From positions 8,494,001-8,558,000 of the forward strand of contig NZ_CP041244.1 in assembly GCF_006547145.1 (NCBI RefSeq): a DNA stretch of 64,000 bases, read 5' to 3'. Under the pieces are notes generated by a model that did not search any database, was not told the DNA's origin, and was given only the letters and a program-made list of their open reading frames with translations. Position numbers and translations under genes: made by a program. This DNA is from Actinomadura sp. WMMA1423. GTDB lineage: Bacteria; Actinomycetota; Actinomycetes; Streptosporangiales; Streptosporangiaceae. Of the stretch, positions 26,280-35,146 are shown in pieces (the stretch's first letter is position 1; the number at the start of each line of letters is the position of its first letter).

Positions 26280-29217
26280 ACTCGGAACGGTTCATCGCGG
26301 TCGCGACACCGACCCGGGAAGAAACGCCGATCTTGGTGAAGACCCGCGACAGGTGGGTCTCGACCGTCCGGACGCTGAGGTACAGCCGCTCGGCGATCTG
26401 CTGGTTGCTGTTGCCCTCGGCGACCAGCAGCGCGATCTCGTGCTCGCGCGGGGACAGCCCGAACGGCAGGTCCTTGCGGCCCTTGGCCGCCCTGGCGGGC
26501 GTCCCGGCCGCGGGCACCCGGACGCCGAGCCGGCGCTGCTCCCGGACGACCTGCGCCAGCAGCCCCTTCATCCCGCACGCCTCGAACACCTCGGCGGCGG
26601 CGCGCAGCCGGTCGCGGGCCCGGGTGCGGTCGTTCGCGGCGGCGTGCGCGAGACCGGCGGCCAGTTCGGCGCGGCCCGCCTCGGGTCGCCGTCCCGCCTT
26701 GGCGAGCAGGTCGGCGGCCTCCGCCGCCAGCGCCGCCGACCGGGCCGGGTCGCCGGCGCGCAGCGCGTGCGCGCGGGCGAGCCGGGCCAGCCCGACGTCG
26801 CCGGTCAGCAGCGGGTCGGCGATCGCCTCGGCGATGTCGGCCCAGTTCGCAGCGTCGGCGGCGTCGTCCTGCGCGGCGCGGACCGACGCCAGCGCCTCCG
26901 CGCAGATCACCAGGGTGCTGAAGTCCAGGCCGAGGGTGCCGTCGCCGCAGGCGTCGACCAGCGCGGTGGCGCCCTCCTCCAGCCGCCCCTCGTTGATCAC
27001 CGCGATGGCGCGGGCGACGTGCGCCATGTGCGTCCACCACTCGCCCGACCCGGTGTCGTTGGCGACGGCCTCGTCCCCGGCCCGCAGCGCCCGCTCGTGG
27101 TCGCCCGTCCAGGAGGCGGTCAGGCACTGCTGGATCAGCCCGTAGGCCAGCACCTCCTGCGAGCGCAGGTCGCGGCCGACCGCGGTCGCCTCGTCGGCGA
27201 CGGCGGCGGCCTCCTCCAGCCGGCCCAGCTGCGCGAGGACGCGGGACTGGCCGGACAGCATGTAGCCGAGGATGAACGTCTGCCCGGTCGTGCGGGTGAT
27301 CGACACCAGCCGCTCGGAGTGCCGCAGCGCCTCGTCGTACATGCCGAGGAACGACTCGGCGAACACCAGCCAGGCGAAGCAGTCCAGGCAGTCGGCGAAG
27401 TCGTTGTCGGACGCCGCGGAGAACAGCTGGTCGGCGGTCTGGGCGCGGCCGATCGCCTCCGCGACCTCGCCGCGCCCGTAGGCGACCATCGGGCGCATCG
27501 CCGCGACCGCCGCCCGCAGCCCGAGGCTCCAGCCGGGGGCGCTGTCGGGGATGGTCTCCAGGATGGCGTGCGAGCCGCGGGTGTCGATCCGCTGGATGCG
27601 GTCGGCGACCAGCCGGATCCGCAGCAGCACCGCCTCGGGGGTCTGCCGGTCGGTGATGCGGCGCAGCTCGTCCAGGACGAGGGCGCGGGCCTCGTGGATG
27701 CGGCCGAGCTGCCGCTCCATGATCGCGCACATGTGCACGGTGCGGGCGCGGCGGACGGTGTCGTCCGCGGGCAGCAGCCCCAGCAGCGTGCGGGCGGTCT
27801 CGCGGCCCTCCTCGGCGTGGCCGCTGAAGGCCTGGACCTGGGCCAGCTCCACCAGCAGCTCCACCCGGTCGGGATAGTCGTCGCCGGCGGCGCCCGGCAT
27901 CAGCTCCAGCGCGGCCTGCAGCCAGTACGCGGCGGTGGCGGGCGCCTGCTGCGCGACGGCGCGGGCGGCCTCCACAAGCGTCAGGATGGCCTCGGCGTCG
28001 CCGAACCGCGCCGACCGCACCACGTGGTGCGCGCGCACGGCCGCCGGGGCGCCCAGTTCGGCCAGCCGCTCCGACACCCGCGAGTGCGCGGCGATCCGCC
28101 AGCCCGCCGCCGTCGAGGCGTAGGCGACGTGCCGCACCAGGGGATGGCGGAACCGGAACCGGCCGCCCGGCGCGGGGCGGACCACGTCGTGGCCGGTCAG
28201 CACGTCCAGGGCGGTGAGCCCGGCGTTGCGCTCCATCTCAGCCGCGACCGACGCGAGCGCGGGCTCGAACACGTCCGCGGCCACCGCGGCGCCCCGCGCC
28301 ATGAGCAGCGCCTCCGGTGGAAGAGCGCTCAGCTCCACCTGCAACGCCGCCCGCACGGCCGCCGGGACCTCGGTCAGGTTCGCGACGCCCTTCTCCCAGT
28401 GCCGGTCCAGGCCGGTGCCGGCCGCGGGCGCGGTCCCGTCGGCCATCTTGGCCAGCGCCTCGAGGTAGAAGGGGTTGCCGCCGCTGGCCTTGAACAGCGC
28501 CTCGCACCGCGCATGGCCGACGTCCGGGCCGAGGAACTCGCGGACCTCGCTCTGGGTGAGCGGATCGACCGACACGCGCACGCCCTGCGGGCCCGCCGCG
28601 TCGACCAGCGCCGCCAGCCGCGGCGACGCCTGCGCGGGGCGGTAGGCGACCGCCAGCAGCACCTGGGCCCGCGGCGGGTGCCGGACGAGATGGTCCAGCA
28701 GCTCGATCGTGGCGTCGTCGGCCCAGTGCAGGTCGTCGAGGATCAGCACCAGCCCGGACGGCTCGGCCAGCGCCTCCAGCAGGTGCCGGACCGTGCGGTG
28801 CACCTGGTAGCGCGCCACCCGCGACTCGGGCGAGGCGGCGGGCGGATCGCCGGACAGGTCGGCGAGCGCGGGGAACACGGTGCCGAGCAGGCGCAGCGCG
28901 CCGGGCGGCAGGTCGAGGACGTGCTCTTCGAGGCGGTCGTCGAGGGCGTCGACCACGGCGCCGAACGGCATCTCCTGCTCGAACTCGGCCGCGCGCCCCG
29001 CGACGTAGGGCAGCTTGCGGGCGCTCGCGCCGTCGGCGAGCTCGTTCAGCAGCCGCGTCTTTCCGGCGCCGGGTTCGCCGACCAGCGCGACGAAGCCGTA
29101 ACCGCCCTCGGCGGCGTCGAGAGCGCGGTCGATCCGCCGCAGCGCGTCCCGCCGCCCCACCAGCGGAGTGTTGCCGTGACCGCCGGCGGCGCGGGCCGCA
29201 GGACCCTCCATGTCCAC
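26278..29217 (-). CDS. LuxR family transcriptional regulator, LAL type (AAA ATPase + HTH)
   Basis: The 979-residue protein is a large ATP-binding LuxR regulator. Seen: Walker A VGEPGAGKTRLL (residues 46-58), Walker B LVLILDDLHWADD near 155-170, a long TPR-like helical middle region, and a C-terminal LuxR HTH (about 915-975) LSPREHEIALLVAEGNSNQQIAERLYLSVRTVETHLSRVF. These LAL proteins usually activate catabolic or secondary-metabolite operons upon ligand sensing. The gene reads in the same direction as the hydrolase and GMC genes, 134 bp upstream, so they are the most likely targets. The ATG at 29217 lies downstream of a GGGGTGTGG stretch. Confidence 0.9.
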   Translation of the reverse strand: MDMEGPAARAAGGHGNTPLVGRRDALRRIDRALDAAEGGYGFVALVGEPGAGKTRLLNELADGASARKLPYVAGRAAEFEQEMPFGAVVDALDDRLEEHVLDLPPGALRLLGTVFPALADLSGDPPAASPESRVARYQVHRTVRHLLEALAEPSGLVLILDDLHWADDATIELLDHLVRHPPRAQVLLAVAYRPAQASPRLAALVDAAGPQGVRVSVDPLTQSEVREFLGPDVGHARCEALFKASGGNPFYLEALAKMADGTAPAAGTGLDRHWEKGVANLTEVPAAVRAALQVELSALPPEALLMARGAAVAADVFEPALASVAAEMERNAGLTALDVLTGHDVVRPAPGGRFRFRHPLVRHVAYASTAAGWRIAAHSRVSERLAELGAPAAVRAHHVVRSARFGDAEAILTLVEAARAVAQQAPATAAYWLQAALELMPGAAGDDYPDRVELLVELAQVQAFSGHAEEGRETARTLLGLLPADDTVRRARTVHMCAIMERQLGRIHEARALVLDELRRITDRQTPEAVLLRIRLVADRIQRIDTRGSHAILETIPDSAPGWSLGLRAAVAAMRPMVAYGRGEVAEAIGRAQTADQLFSAASDNDFADCLDCFAWLVFAESFLGMYDEALRHSERLVSITRTTGQTFILGYMLSGQSRVLAQLGRLEEAAAVADEATAVGRDLRSQEVLAYGLIQQCLTASWTGDHERALRAGDEAVANDTGSGEWWTHMAHVARAIAVINEGRLEEGATALVDACGDGTLGLDFSTLVICAEALASVRAAQDDAADAANWADIAEAIADPLLTGDVGLARLARAHALRAGDPARSAALAAEAADLLAKAGRRPEAGRAELAAGLAHAAANDRTRARDRLRAAAEVFEACGMKGLLAQVVREQRRLGVRVPAAGTPARAAKGRKDLPFGLSPREHEIALLVAEGNSNQQIAERLYLSVRTVETHLSRVFTKIGVSSRVGVATAMNRSE

Positions 29218-29291
29218 ACCCCAACAGCGACAGGCGGCCGATACGCCGTGACCATGCTTCTCGTTGTGGTTCCTCTGAACGAGCGGGACTC

Positions 29292-29319
29292 ACCTTATCG
29301 GGTGGAACGTCAATAAGGT
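29292..29319. promoter_or_regulatory. Inverted repeat upstream of the LAL regulator gene
   Basis: ACCTTAT (29292-29298) and ATAAGGT (29313-29319) form a perfect 7-bp dyad with a 14-base spacer, about 75 bp upstream of the LuxR-type start. It could be a promoter-proximal operator. A separate palindrome TATGTACATA lies at 29376-29385. Confidence 0.3.
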
Positions 29320-29410
29320 CGGACAACACACCCTGCCTGCGCCTCGCCCGCCCGCGGCGGCGTCCTCACCGACCGTATGTACATAGCTATGAACGGCCCT
29401 CGCGCGCCCC

Positions 29411-29452
29411 ATGTCAACCTCGGGAGGGTAAACCGTCCCGCGACCGTGACAT
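29411..29452 (-). terminator. Possible terminator of the leftward lut-rhaB operon
   Basis: Nested complementary arms lie 18 bases past the rhaB stop: an inner CGGGAGGG (29421-29428) / CCGTCCCG (29433-29440) with one mismatch and a TAAA loop, and an outer ATGTCA (29411-29416) / TGACAT (29447-29452). No U tract follows. Confidence 0.4.
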
Positions 29453-29469
29453 CCCGGCGCCGCGGCCGG

Positions 29470-30912
29470 TCACTCCAGGCCGAGGCGGGCGGCGGCCTCC
29501 CGCCACCGGGCGCCGTCGCCGGACGGCTCGTACCGGCGGAGGTCCTGGGTGGCGGCGACCAGCGCGCGGGCCTCGGCCAGCCCGGCGACGGCCCCGCGTG
29601 CGCGCGCCTGGGTCAGGACGTTGCCGAGCGCCGTGGCCTCGACCGGCCCCGCCACGACCGGGAGGCCGCTGGCATCGGCGGTCAGCCGGCACAGCAGGTC
29701 GTTGCGGCTGCCGCCGCCGACCAGGTGGACCACCTCGATCTCGCGCCCGGACAGCCGGGACGCCTGGCGGAGCGTGACGCGGTGCGCGAGGGCGAGGCTG
29801 TCCACGACGCAGCGGACGGTCTCCGCGCGCGACGCCGGCTCGGGGAACCCGCGGCGGCGGCAGTGCGCCGCGATGCGGGCGGGCATGTCGCCGGGCGGCA
29901 GGAACTCCGGGTCGTCGGGGTCGATGAGCGAGCGCAGGCCGGGCAGCCGCGCGGCCTCGGCGAGCAGCGCGGGCAGGTCCGGGTTCCCCCAGGTCCGCAG
30001 CGACTCCTGGAGCAGCCACAGGCCCATCACGTTGCGCAGGTAGCGGACGGTCCCGTCGACCCCGCCCTCGTTGGTGAAGTTGGCTTCGCGGCTCTCCTCG
30101 GTCAGCACGGGGGCGTCCAGTTCCACGCCGACCAGCGACCAGGTGCCGCACGAGATGTAGCCGAACCGCTCGGTGGCGGCGGGGACGGCGGCGACGGCGG
30201 ACGCGGTGTCGTGGGAGCCGACGGCCGTGACCTGGAGGCCGCCGTGGCCGGTCTCGGCCACCACGTCCGGGCGCAGGGCGCCGATGACCGAGCCCGGCTC
30301 GCGCAGCGGCGGGAGGATCTTCGCGGGCAGGTCGAGCCTGTCCAGGAGCTCCTGCGACCAGGTGCCGTCGCGGACGTCCAGCAGTCCCGTCGTGGACGCG
30401 TTGGTGCGCTCGGCGCCGGCCTCGCCCGTCAGCCAGTAGGCCAGCAGGTCCGGGATGAGCAGCAGCGTCGCCGCCCGGGACAGGTCGTCCGCCGCGAGCT
30501 GGTAGATCGTGTTGAACGGCAGGAACTGGAGCCCGGACGTCCGGTAGAGGAGGTCGTCGCCCAGCTCGGCGCGGACCCGCTCCATGACGCCGTCGGTGCG
30601 CCCGTCGCGGTAGTGGACGGGATTGCCGAGCAGCCTGCCCTCCGCGTCGAGGAGCCCGTAGTCGACCGCCCACGAGTCGATGCCGACCGACGCCAGCCCG
30701 GACGGCGCGGCGCGCAGCCCGTCCAGCACGTTGCCGTAGAGGGACAGGACGTCCCAGTGAAGGGTGCCGTTGACCCGGACGGGGCGGTTCGGGAACCGGC
30801 GGACCTCCTCCAGGGCGAGGGTGCCCGGGCCGACGCGCCCCGCCATCACCCGCCCGCTGGACGCCCCGAGATCGACGGCCGCGAACGTCGCGGCGCTCAT
30901 CGTTTCACTCAT
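29470..30912 (-). CDS. rhaB: Rhamnulokinase RhaB
   Basis: The 480-residue FGGY-family kinase phosphorylates L-rhamnulose to L-rhamnulose-1-phosphate. Seen: FAAVDLGASSGRVMAGRV at the N-terminus (phosphate loop 1), GIDSWAVDYGLLD, GSHDTASAVAAVP with the catalytic Asp typical of rhamnulokinases, GYISCGTWSLVG, and the C-terminal VVHLVGGGSRNDLLCRLTADASGLPVVAGPVEATALGN adenosine-binding region. Length is standard. GGGAG lies 6 bases before the ATG. It is the last gene of the leftward arm, following lutC after one copy of the hairpin repeat, whose mini-ORF stop overlaps this ATG. Confidence 0.95.
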   Translation of the reverse strand: MSETMSAATFAAVDLGASSGRVMAGRVGPGTLALEEVRRFPNRPVRVNGTLHWDVLSLYGNVLDGLRAAPSGLASVGIDSWAVDYGLLDAEGRLLGNPVHYRDGRTDGVMERVRAELGDDLLYRTSGLQFLPFNTIYQLAADDLSRAATLLLIPDLLAYWLTGEAGAERTNASTTGLLDVRDGTWSQELLDRLDLPAKILPPLREPGSVIGALRPDVVAETGHGGLQVTAVGSHDTASAVAAVPAATERFGYISCGTWSLVGVELDAPVLTEESREANFTNEGGVDGTVRYLRNVMGLWLLQESLRTWGNPDLPALLAEAARLPGLRSLIDPDDPEFLPPGDMPARIAAHCRRRGFPEPASRAETVRCVVDSLALAHRVTLRQASRLSGREIEVVHLVGGGSRNDLLCRLTADASGLPVVAGPVEATALGNVLTQARARGAVAGLAEARALVAATQDLRRYEPSGDGARWREAAARLGLE

Positions 30913-30964
30913 GCTGTCTCCCTGGGGGGACGACCCCCCACACCCCCCGGTTCGCTTCGCTCAT
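30913..30964 (-). repeat. Hairpin mini-ORF repeat, copy C (lutC-rhaB junction)
   Basis: On the minus strand this begins ATGAGCGAAGCGAACC at 30964, its ATG overlapping the lutC stop as ATGA. It passes through the GGGGGGTCGTCCCCCC hairpin and ends AGGGAGACAGC at the rhaB start. Translation from its ATG gives MSEANRGVWGVVPPGRQHE, ending at a TGA that lies just past the rhaB ATG. Confidence 0.85.
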
Positions 30965-31581
30965 TGGAGGACCAAGACCTCCAAGGTCCTCGGCCCGTGC
31001 ACGCCTTCCACACGGGACAACTCGATGTCACTCGTCGCGGACGGGCCCGACACGAACGTCAGCGGACGGTTCGGATCGAGCCGTTCGAGCGCCTCCGGCA
31101 CGTCCGCGGCCACCTGGTCGGCGCGGACGACGATCAGGTGGTAGTCGGGGACGAGCGACAGGGCGCGCGGCCCCTGGCCGGCGCCGTGGTCCAGCACGAT
31201 CGTCCCCGTCTCCGCGATCGCGGCCGCGCAGCCGGTGACCGCCCCCGCGAGGCCGTCGAGGGAGTCGACCGACGGGTCGCGCACGAGCGCCGCGCCGGTC
31301 GCCGGCGTCCACTCCGGCGGCAGGCCGGACGGGATCCCGTACGCGCCGGGACGGGCCGCGAGCCGCTCGGCGACCACCGCGGCCACCTCGGACGCGGTGG
31401 CGCGCAGGACGGTCGCGCGGTAGTCGGCGACCCGCTCCGCGAACAGGTCGAGGATCCCGTCCTCGTGGTGGCGGCGCAGATAACCGCGGTCGATCCGGTC
31501 GTAGGAGGCCGCGACCTGCGCGGCGGGGCGGGTGGGCGACACCCGCTCGATGCGGCGCAGGATCTCCTCGCGCGCGCTCAT
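30961..31581 (-). CDS. lutC: Lactate utilization protein LutC (LUD domain)
   Basis: The 206-residue LUD-domain protein is the third subunit of the LutABC L-lactate oxidation system. Seen: SAREEILRRI at the N-terminus, the PSGLPPEW segment, and the C-terminal IAETGTIVLDHGAGQGPRALSLVPDYHLIVVRADQV block followed by TFVSGPSATSDIELSRVEGVHGPRTLEVLVL, a clear LutC/YkgG signature. Its ATG overlaps the lutB stop (ATGA), with GGAGGGAG upstream. In this operon it likely acts on L-lactate made from rhamnose-derived lactaldehyde. Confidence 0.93.
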   Translation of the reverse strand: MSAREEILRRIERVSPTRPAAQVAASYDRIDRGYLRRHHEDGILDLFAERVADYRATVLRATASEVAAVVAERLAARPGAYGIPSGLPPEWTPATGAALVRDPSVDSLDGLAGAVTGCAAAIAETGTIVLDHGAGQGPRALSLVPDYHLIVVRADQVAADVPEALERLDPNRPLTFVSGPSATSDIELSRVEGVHGPRTLEVLVLQ

Positions 31582-33032
31582 CGCTCTCCCTCCTCGCGCC
31601 CGCCGCCGGTCCGGGCCCACCAGGCGCGGAACGACTCGGGCGGCGGCGCGGGCGCGTCCCGCGTCTCGGTCCAGGCGCGCAGCGGCCCCGGCAGCCGCCG
31701 GATCCGGCCGCCGCGCGCCACGGCGCGGCGGCTCGCGGACGCGGCGCGCTGCGCGAGCGCGAGCCGGGTCGGGGAGCGCAGCGTCCACCCGGCGGCCGTC
31801 ATCGCCACCCGCTCCAGCGGATGGCGGGGTCCCTTCTCGACGGCGCGGGCCCGCAGGTGGACGAGCACCTCCGGGATGTCGATCGCGACCGGGCACGCCT
31901 CGAAGCAGGCCCCGCACAGCGTCGACGCGTACGGCAGCGAGGCGTCCACCGCCGAACCGATGCCCCTGATCTGCGGCGACAGGATCGCGCCGATCGGCCC
32001 GGGGTAGGGCGAGCCGTAGGCGTGGCCGCCCGCGCGCTGGTAGACCGGGCACACGTTCAGGCACGCCGAGCAGCGGATGCAGCGCAGCGCCTGCCGGCCC
32101 ACCTCGTCGGCCAGGGTGGCGGTGCGGCCGTTGTCCAGCAGGACGAGGTGGAAGTCGCGCGGGCCGTCGCCGGGGGAGACGCCCGTCCAGGTGGAGGTGT
32201 AGGGGTTCATCCGCTCGGCGGTGGACGAGCGGGGCAGCAGCTGCAGGAACACCTCCAGGTCCCGCCAGCTCGGCACGACCTTCTCCACGCCCATCACCGA
32301 GATGAGCGTCTCGGGGAGCGTCAGGCACATCCGGCCGTTGCCCTCGGACTCCAGCACGACGAGCGTGCCGGTGTCGGCGACGGCGAAGTTCACCCCCGAC
32401 ACCCCGACCTTCGCCGACAGGAACTTGGCGCGCAGGTGCCGCCGGGCGGCCTCGGCCAGCTCGGCGGGCTCGTCGGTCAGCCCCTCCGGGGCGTCCTCCA
32501 TCGCGCGGAGGAAGATGTCGCGGATATCGGACCGGTTGCGGTGGATGGCCGGGACGAGGATGTGCGACGGGCGGTCGTCCCCGAGCTGGACGATCAGCTC
32601 CGCCAGGTCGGTCTCGTAGGCGGTGATGCCCTCCTCGGCGAGGAACTCGTTGAGGCCGATCTCCTGCGTCGCCATCGACTTGACCTTGACGACCTCGGTC
32701 TCGCCCGTGGCCTTCACCAGGTCGGCGACGATCCGGTTGGCCTCGGCCGCGTCGCGGGCCCAGTGCACCGTCCCGCCGGCGTCGGTGACCTTCTCCTCCA
32801 GCAGCCGCAGGTAGTACCCGAGGTCGGCGAGGACGTGGTCCTTGATCTGCTTGCCCGCCTCGCGGAGCGCGGCCCAGTCGTCGAGCTCGGCGACGGCTGC
32901 GGCGCGCCGCCCCCGGATCGTCGTGGTGGCGTGCGCGAGATTGCCGCGCAGCCGCGCGTCCTCCACCGCCCGGCGAGCCGCGTCGGGGAACGACGGCATC
33001 CCGAGATAGGTCGGCATCGCAGCGGAGGTCAT
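31578..33032 (-). CDS. lutB: Lactate utilization iron-sulfur protein LutB
   Basis: The 484-residue protein has an N-terminal LUD domain (LGYYLRLLEEKVTDAGGTVHWA, then EVVKVKSMATQEIGLNEFL) and a C-terminal ferredoxin-like region with two CxxCxxCxxxCP clusters: CIRCSACLNVCPVYQ at about 318-332 and CGACFEACPVAID at about 370-382. It carries electrons in the LutABC complex oxidising L-lactate to pyruvate. The GAGGAG 6 bases before the ATG at 33032 supports the start. It overlaps lutA upstream and lutC downstream by 4 bp each, showing tight translational coupling. Confidence 0.95.
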   Translation of the reverse strand: MTSAAMPTYLGMPSFPDAARRAVEDARLRGNLAHATTTIRGRRAAAVAELDDWAALREAGKQIKDHVLADLGYYLRLLEEKVTDAGGTVHWARDAAEANRIVADLVKATGETEVVKVKSMATQEIGLNEFLAEEGITAYETDLAELIVQLGDDRPSHILVPAIHRNRSDIRDIFLRAMEDAPEGLTDEPAELAEAARRHLRAKFLSAKVGVSGVNFAVADTGTLVVLESEGNGRMCLTLPETLISVMGVEKVVPSWRDLEVFLQLLPRSSTAERMNPYTSTWTGVSPGDGPRDFHLVLLDNGRTATLADEVGRQALRCIRCSACLNVCPVYQRAGGHAYGSPYPGPIGAILSPQIRGIGSAVDASLPYASTLCGACFEACPVAIDIPEVLVHLRARAVEKGPRHPLERVAMTAAGWTLRSPTRLALAQRAASASRRAVARGGRIRRLPGPLRAWTETRDAPAPPPESFRAWWARTGGGREEGER

Positions 33033-33742
33033 GCGGGCTCCTCTTCCGTGGAGGCGAGGATCTCGGCGAGGTGGACGGTCCGCACCCCGGCGCGGGTGCG
33101 GGAGAGCGCGCCGCCGATGTGCATCAGGCAGGAGTTGTCCGCCGCGCACAGCGCCTCGGCGCCGGTCGCGCGGACGGCGGTGACCTTGTCGGCGCACATC
33201 GCGGCCGACACCTCGGAGTTCTTCAGCGCGAACGTCCCGCCGAACCCGCAGCACTCGGCCGCGTCCGGCAGCTCGACCAGGTCGATGCCGCGCACCTCGC
33301 GCAGCAGCCGCAGCGGGCGGTCGCCGACGTGCAGCATTCGCAGCGAGTGGCACGTCGGGTGGTAGGTGACGCGGTGCGGGAAGTAGGCGCCGACGTCGGT
33401 GACACCGAGGACGTCCACCAGGAACTCCGTCAGCTCGTACACGCGCGAGGCGACCCCCGCGGTGCGCGGCGCCAGCTTCGGGTGCCAGTCGCGGATCATC
33501 GCCGCGCAGGACGCGGACGGCGTCACGACCGCGTCGTAGGGCTCGAACGTCTCCGCGAACGCCTTCACCATGGGCAGCGCCTGGCGCCGGTAGCCGGTGT
33601 TGAGGTGCATCTGCCCGCAGCAGGTCTGCGTCTCGGGGAACTCGACGTCGTGGCCGAGGCGCCGCAGCAGCCGCACCACCGCCTTGCCCGTCCCCGGGAA
33701 CATCGTGTCGTTGACGCAGGTGAGGAACAGCGCGACCTTCAT
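33029..33742 (-). CDS. lutA: Lactate utilization protein LutA (CCG domain)
   Basis: The 237-residue protein carries the two cysteine-rich CCG domains of LutA/GlcF-type subunits: TQTCCGQMHLNTGY near residue 40 and AECCGFGGTFALK near residue 170, with additional Cys in SASCAAMIRDWHP and TYHPTCHSLRM. It is the first subunit of the LutABC oxidase. The start MKVALFLTC follows AGGG of the hairpin repeat; an upstream in-frame ATG in that repeat (33796) would add MSEANRGVSGVVPSQGER. The gene follows lacI through two tandem repeats and overlaps lutB. Confidence 0.94.
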   Translation of the reverse strand: MKVALFLTCVNDTMFPGTGKAVVRLLRRLGHDVEFPETQTCCGQMHLNTGYRRQALPMVKAFAETFEPYDAVVTPSASCAAMIRDWHPKLAPRTAGVASRVYELTEFLVDVLGVTDVGAYFPHRVTYHPTCHSLRMLHVGDRPLRLLREVRGIDLVELPDAAECCGFGGTFALKNSEVSAAMCADKVTAVRATGAEALCAADNSCLMHIGGALSRTRAGVRTVHLAEILASTEEEPA

Positions 33743-33796
33743 GCGTTCGCCCTGTGAGGGGACAACACCCGACACCCCCCGGTTCGCTTCGCTCAT
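33743..33796 (-). repeat. Hairpin mini-ORF repeat, copy D2 (lacI-lutA junction)
   Basis: On the minus strand this begins ATGAGCGAAGCGAACC at 33796 and runs in frame into lutA. Its hairpin core is degraded (GGGTGTTGTCCCC). It ends AGGGCGAACGC before the lutA ATG. Confidence 0.8.
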
Positions 33797-33840
33797 GCGT
33801 TCGCCCTGTGGGGGGACGCCCCCCGGTTCGCTTCGCTCAT
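33797..33840 (-). repeat. Hairpin mini-ORF repeat, copy D1 (lacI-lutA junction)
   Basis: On the minus strand this begins at 33840 with ATG overlapping the lacI stop as ATGA. It is a shortened copy with GGGGGGCGTCCCCCC as hairpin and encodes MSEANRGASPHRANA, whose TGA overlaps the ATG of the next copy. It ends with the same AGGGCGAACGC as copy D2. Confidence 0.8.
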
Positions 33841-34952
33841 TTGAGGTCCCCCAGGACCGACCGGCTGGACTCCCGCACCACCAGCTCGGGCTGGAACATG
33901 ACCTGCTGGTGGGCGTGCCCGGCCGACCCGTCGCACTCCTCCAGCAGCAGCTCGGTCGCGATCCGGCCGAGCTGGTAGGTCGGCTGCCGCACCGAGCTCA
34001 GCGGGACGGCGGCGGCGGCCGAGAACTCGATGTCGTCGTACCCGATCAGCGCGACGTCTCCCGGCACCTTGACCCCGGCCTGGAGCAGGACGCGCAGCAC
34101 TCCGAGCGCGAGCAGGTCGTTCGCGCAGAAGATCGCGTCGGGCAGCGGGGAGCCGGCCTCCAGCAGCCGCCGGGCCGCCTCCTGCCCGGACCGCGCGTTC
34201 ATCGCCCCGACGGCGACCTCGCGCATGGCGTCGCGGCCGAGCCCGGCCGCGCGCAGCGCCCGCAGCGCCCCGGTGCGGCGGTCGGCGCACTGGCGCAGCA
34301 CCGTCGGGCCGGTGACGAACGCCAGCGTGCGGGCACCCGCGTCCAGCAGTTCGGCGGCGGCGAGCTCGCCGCCCGCGACGTCGTCGACGGCGACCGAGCA
34401 CTGGTTGGCGCGCGGCGTCGGGTGGTCGAGCAGCACCACCGGGACGCCGCGCTCGCGCAGCCGGTCGGCGGCCTCGCCGTCGTCGCCGACCGGGGTCAGC
34501 AGGACGCCCCGGACGCGCTGCTCGGCGAACACCCGCAGGTTGCGCAGCTCGCGCTCGTCCGACTCGCCGGAGGAGGACAGGATCACCGCGTAGCCGCGCT
34601 CGCTGGCGATGTCCTCCACGCCGCGCGCCACGTCGGTGAAGAACGGGTTGGCGAGGTCGAGGACCATCAGCCCGATCGTGCTGCTGTGCCCGGCGCGCAG
34701 GGTGGACGCCGACCCGTTGCGCACGAAGCCGAGGGCGCGGATCGCCTCCTCGACGCGGACCCGGGTCGCCTCGGCGACCCGCTCGGGCCGGTTGAGCACG
34801 TTGGACACGGTGCCCGGAGACACCCCGGCCTGGGCCGCGACCTGCTTGATCCCGACCGTGCGGCCCGGCGGCGCGGAGCGGCCGGTGTCGTCTGCGCCCA
34901 ATCTGTGTGCCCCCGAGTCGTCCGTGGTGTGTCGCCGCTCACTGTGAATCAT
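33837..34952 (-). CDS. LacI family regulator, probable rhamnose catabolism repressor
   Basis: The protein (371 residues from this start) has a LacI HTH at about 34-58 (VGIKQVAAQAGVSPGTVSNVLNRPERV, with the hinge-region FVRNGSASTLRAG) and a periplasmic-binding-like effector domain (IGLMVLDLANPFFTDVARGVEDIA, then DAIFCANDLLALGVLRVL and VALIGYDDIEFSAAAAVPLSSVRQP). It probably represses both divergent arms and is released by rhamnose or rhamnulose. The start is uncertain: ATG 34952 lacks a Shine-Dalgarno, TTGACA upstream (34970-34965) looks like a -35 box, and an internal TTG in HRLGADD is possible. Confidence 0.85.
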   Translation of the reverse strand: MIHSERRHTTDDSGAHRLGADDTGRSAPPGRTVGIKQVAAQAGVSPGTVSNVLNRPERVAEATRVRVEEAIRALGFVRNGSASTLRAGHSSTIGLMVLDLANPFFTDVARGVEDIASERGYAVILSSSGESDERELRNLRVFAEQRVRGVLLTPVGDDGEAADRLRERGVPVVLLDHPTPRANQCSVAVDDVAGGELAAAELLDAGARTLAFVTGPTVLRQCADRRTGALRALRAAGLGRDAMREVAVGAMNARSGQEAARRLLEAGSPLPDAIFCANDLLALGVLRVLLQAGVKVPGDVALIGYDDIEFSAAAAVPLSSVRQPTYQLGRIATELLLEECDGSAGHAHQQVMFQPELVVRESSRSVLGDLK

Positions 34953-34956
34953 CTGA

Positions 34957-34970
34957 TTAAAACGTGTCAA
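34957..34970. promoter_or_regulatory. Candidate LacI operator 1, lacI side of the divergent region
   Basis: TTAAAACGTGTCAA (34957-34970) contains AAAACG centred on CG, matching the perfect palindrome at 35149. It overlaps the minus-strand TTGACA -35-like element of the lacI-lut-rhaB arm, so a bound repressor would block that promoter. Confidence 0.5.
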
Positions 34971-35146
34971 CCCAGGACGGGGAACCGGGACCGCGAAACC
35001 CGGTCGGCCGGTCCCGGCCGGATCGACTTCGAAACCTTTCCGGCCCTTGCAGGCACGGGCTTCTCGCCACGTCGGCAGGGGATCGCCGGGATTTGACCCC
35101 TTGACGCGTGCTCCGGGTCACATCTAGCGTCCTCCGCAACATCCCG

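Noticed and set aside
26353..29316. A plus-strand frame of nearly 990 codons opposite the LAL regulator gene
   Set aside because: It is a codon-phase shadow; the minus strand has Walker and LuxR HTH motifs.
34953..34970. TTG at 34970 as the LacI start codon
   Set aside because: TTGACA here reads better as a -35 element and there is no Shine-Dalgarno before it.
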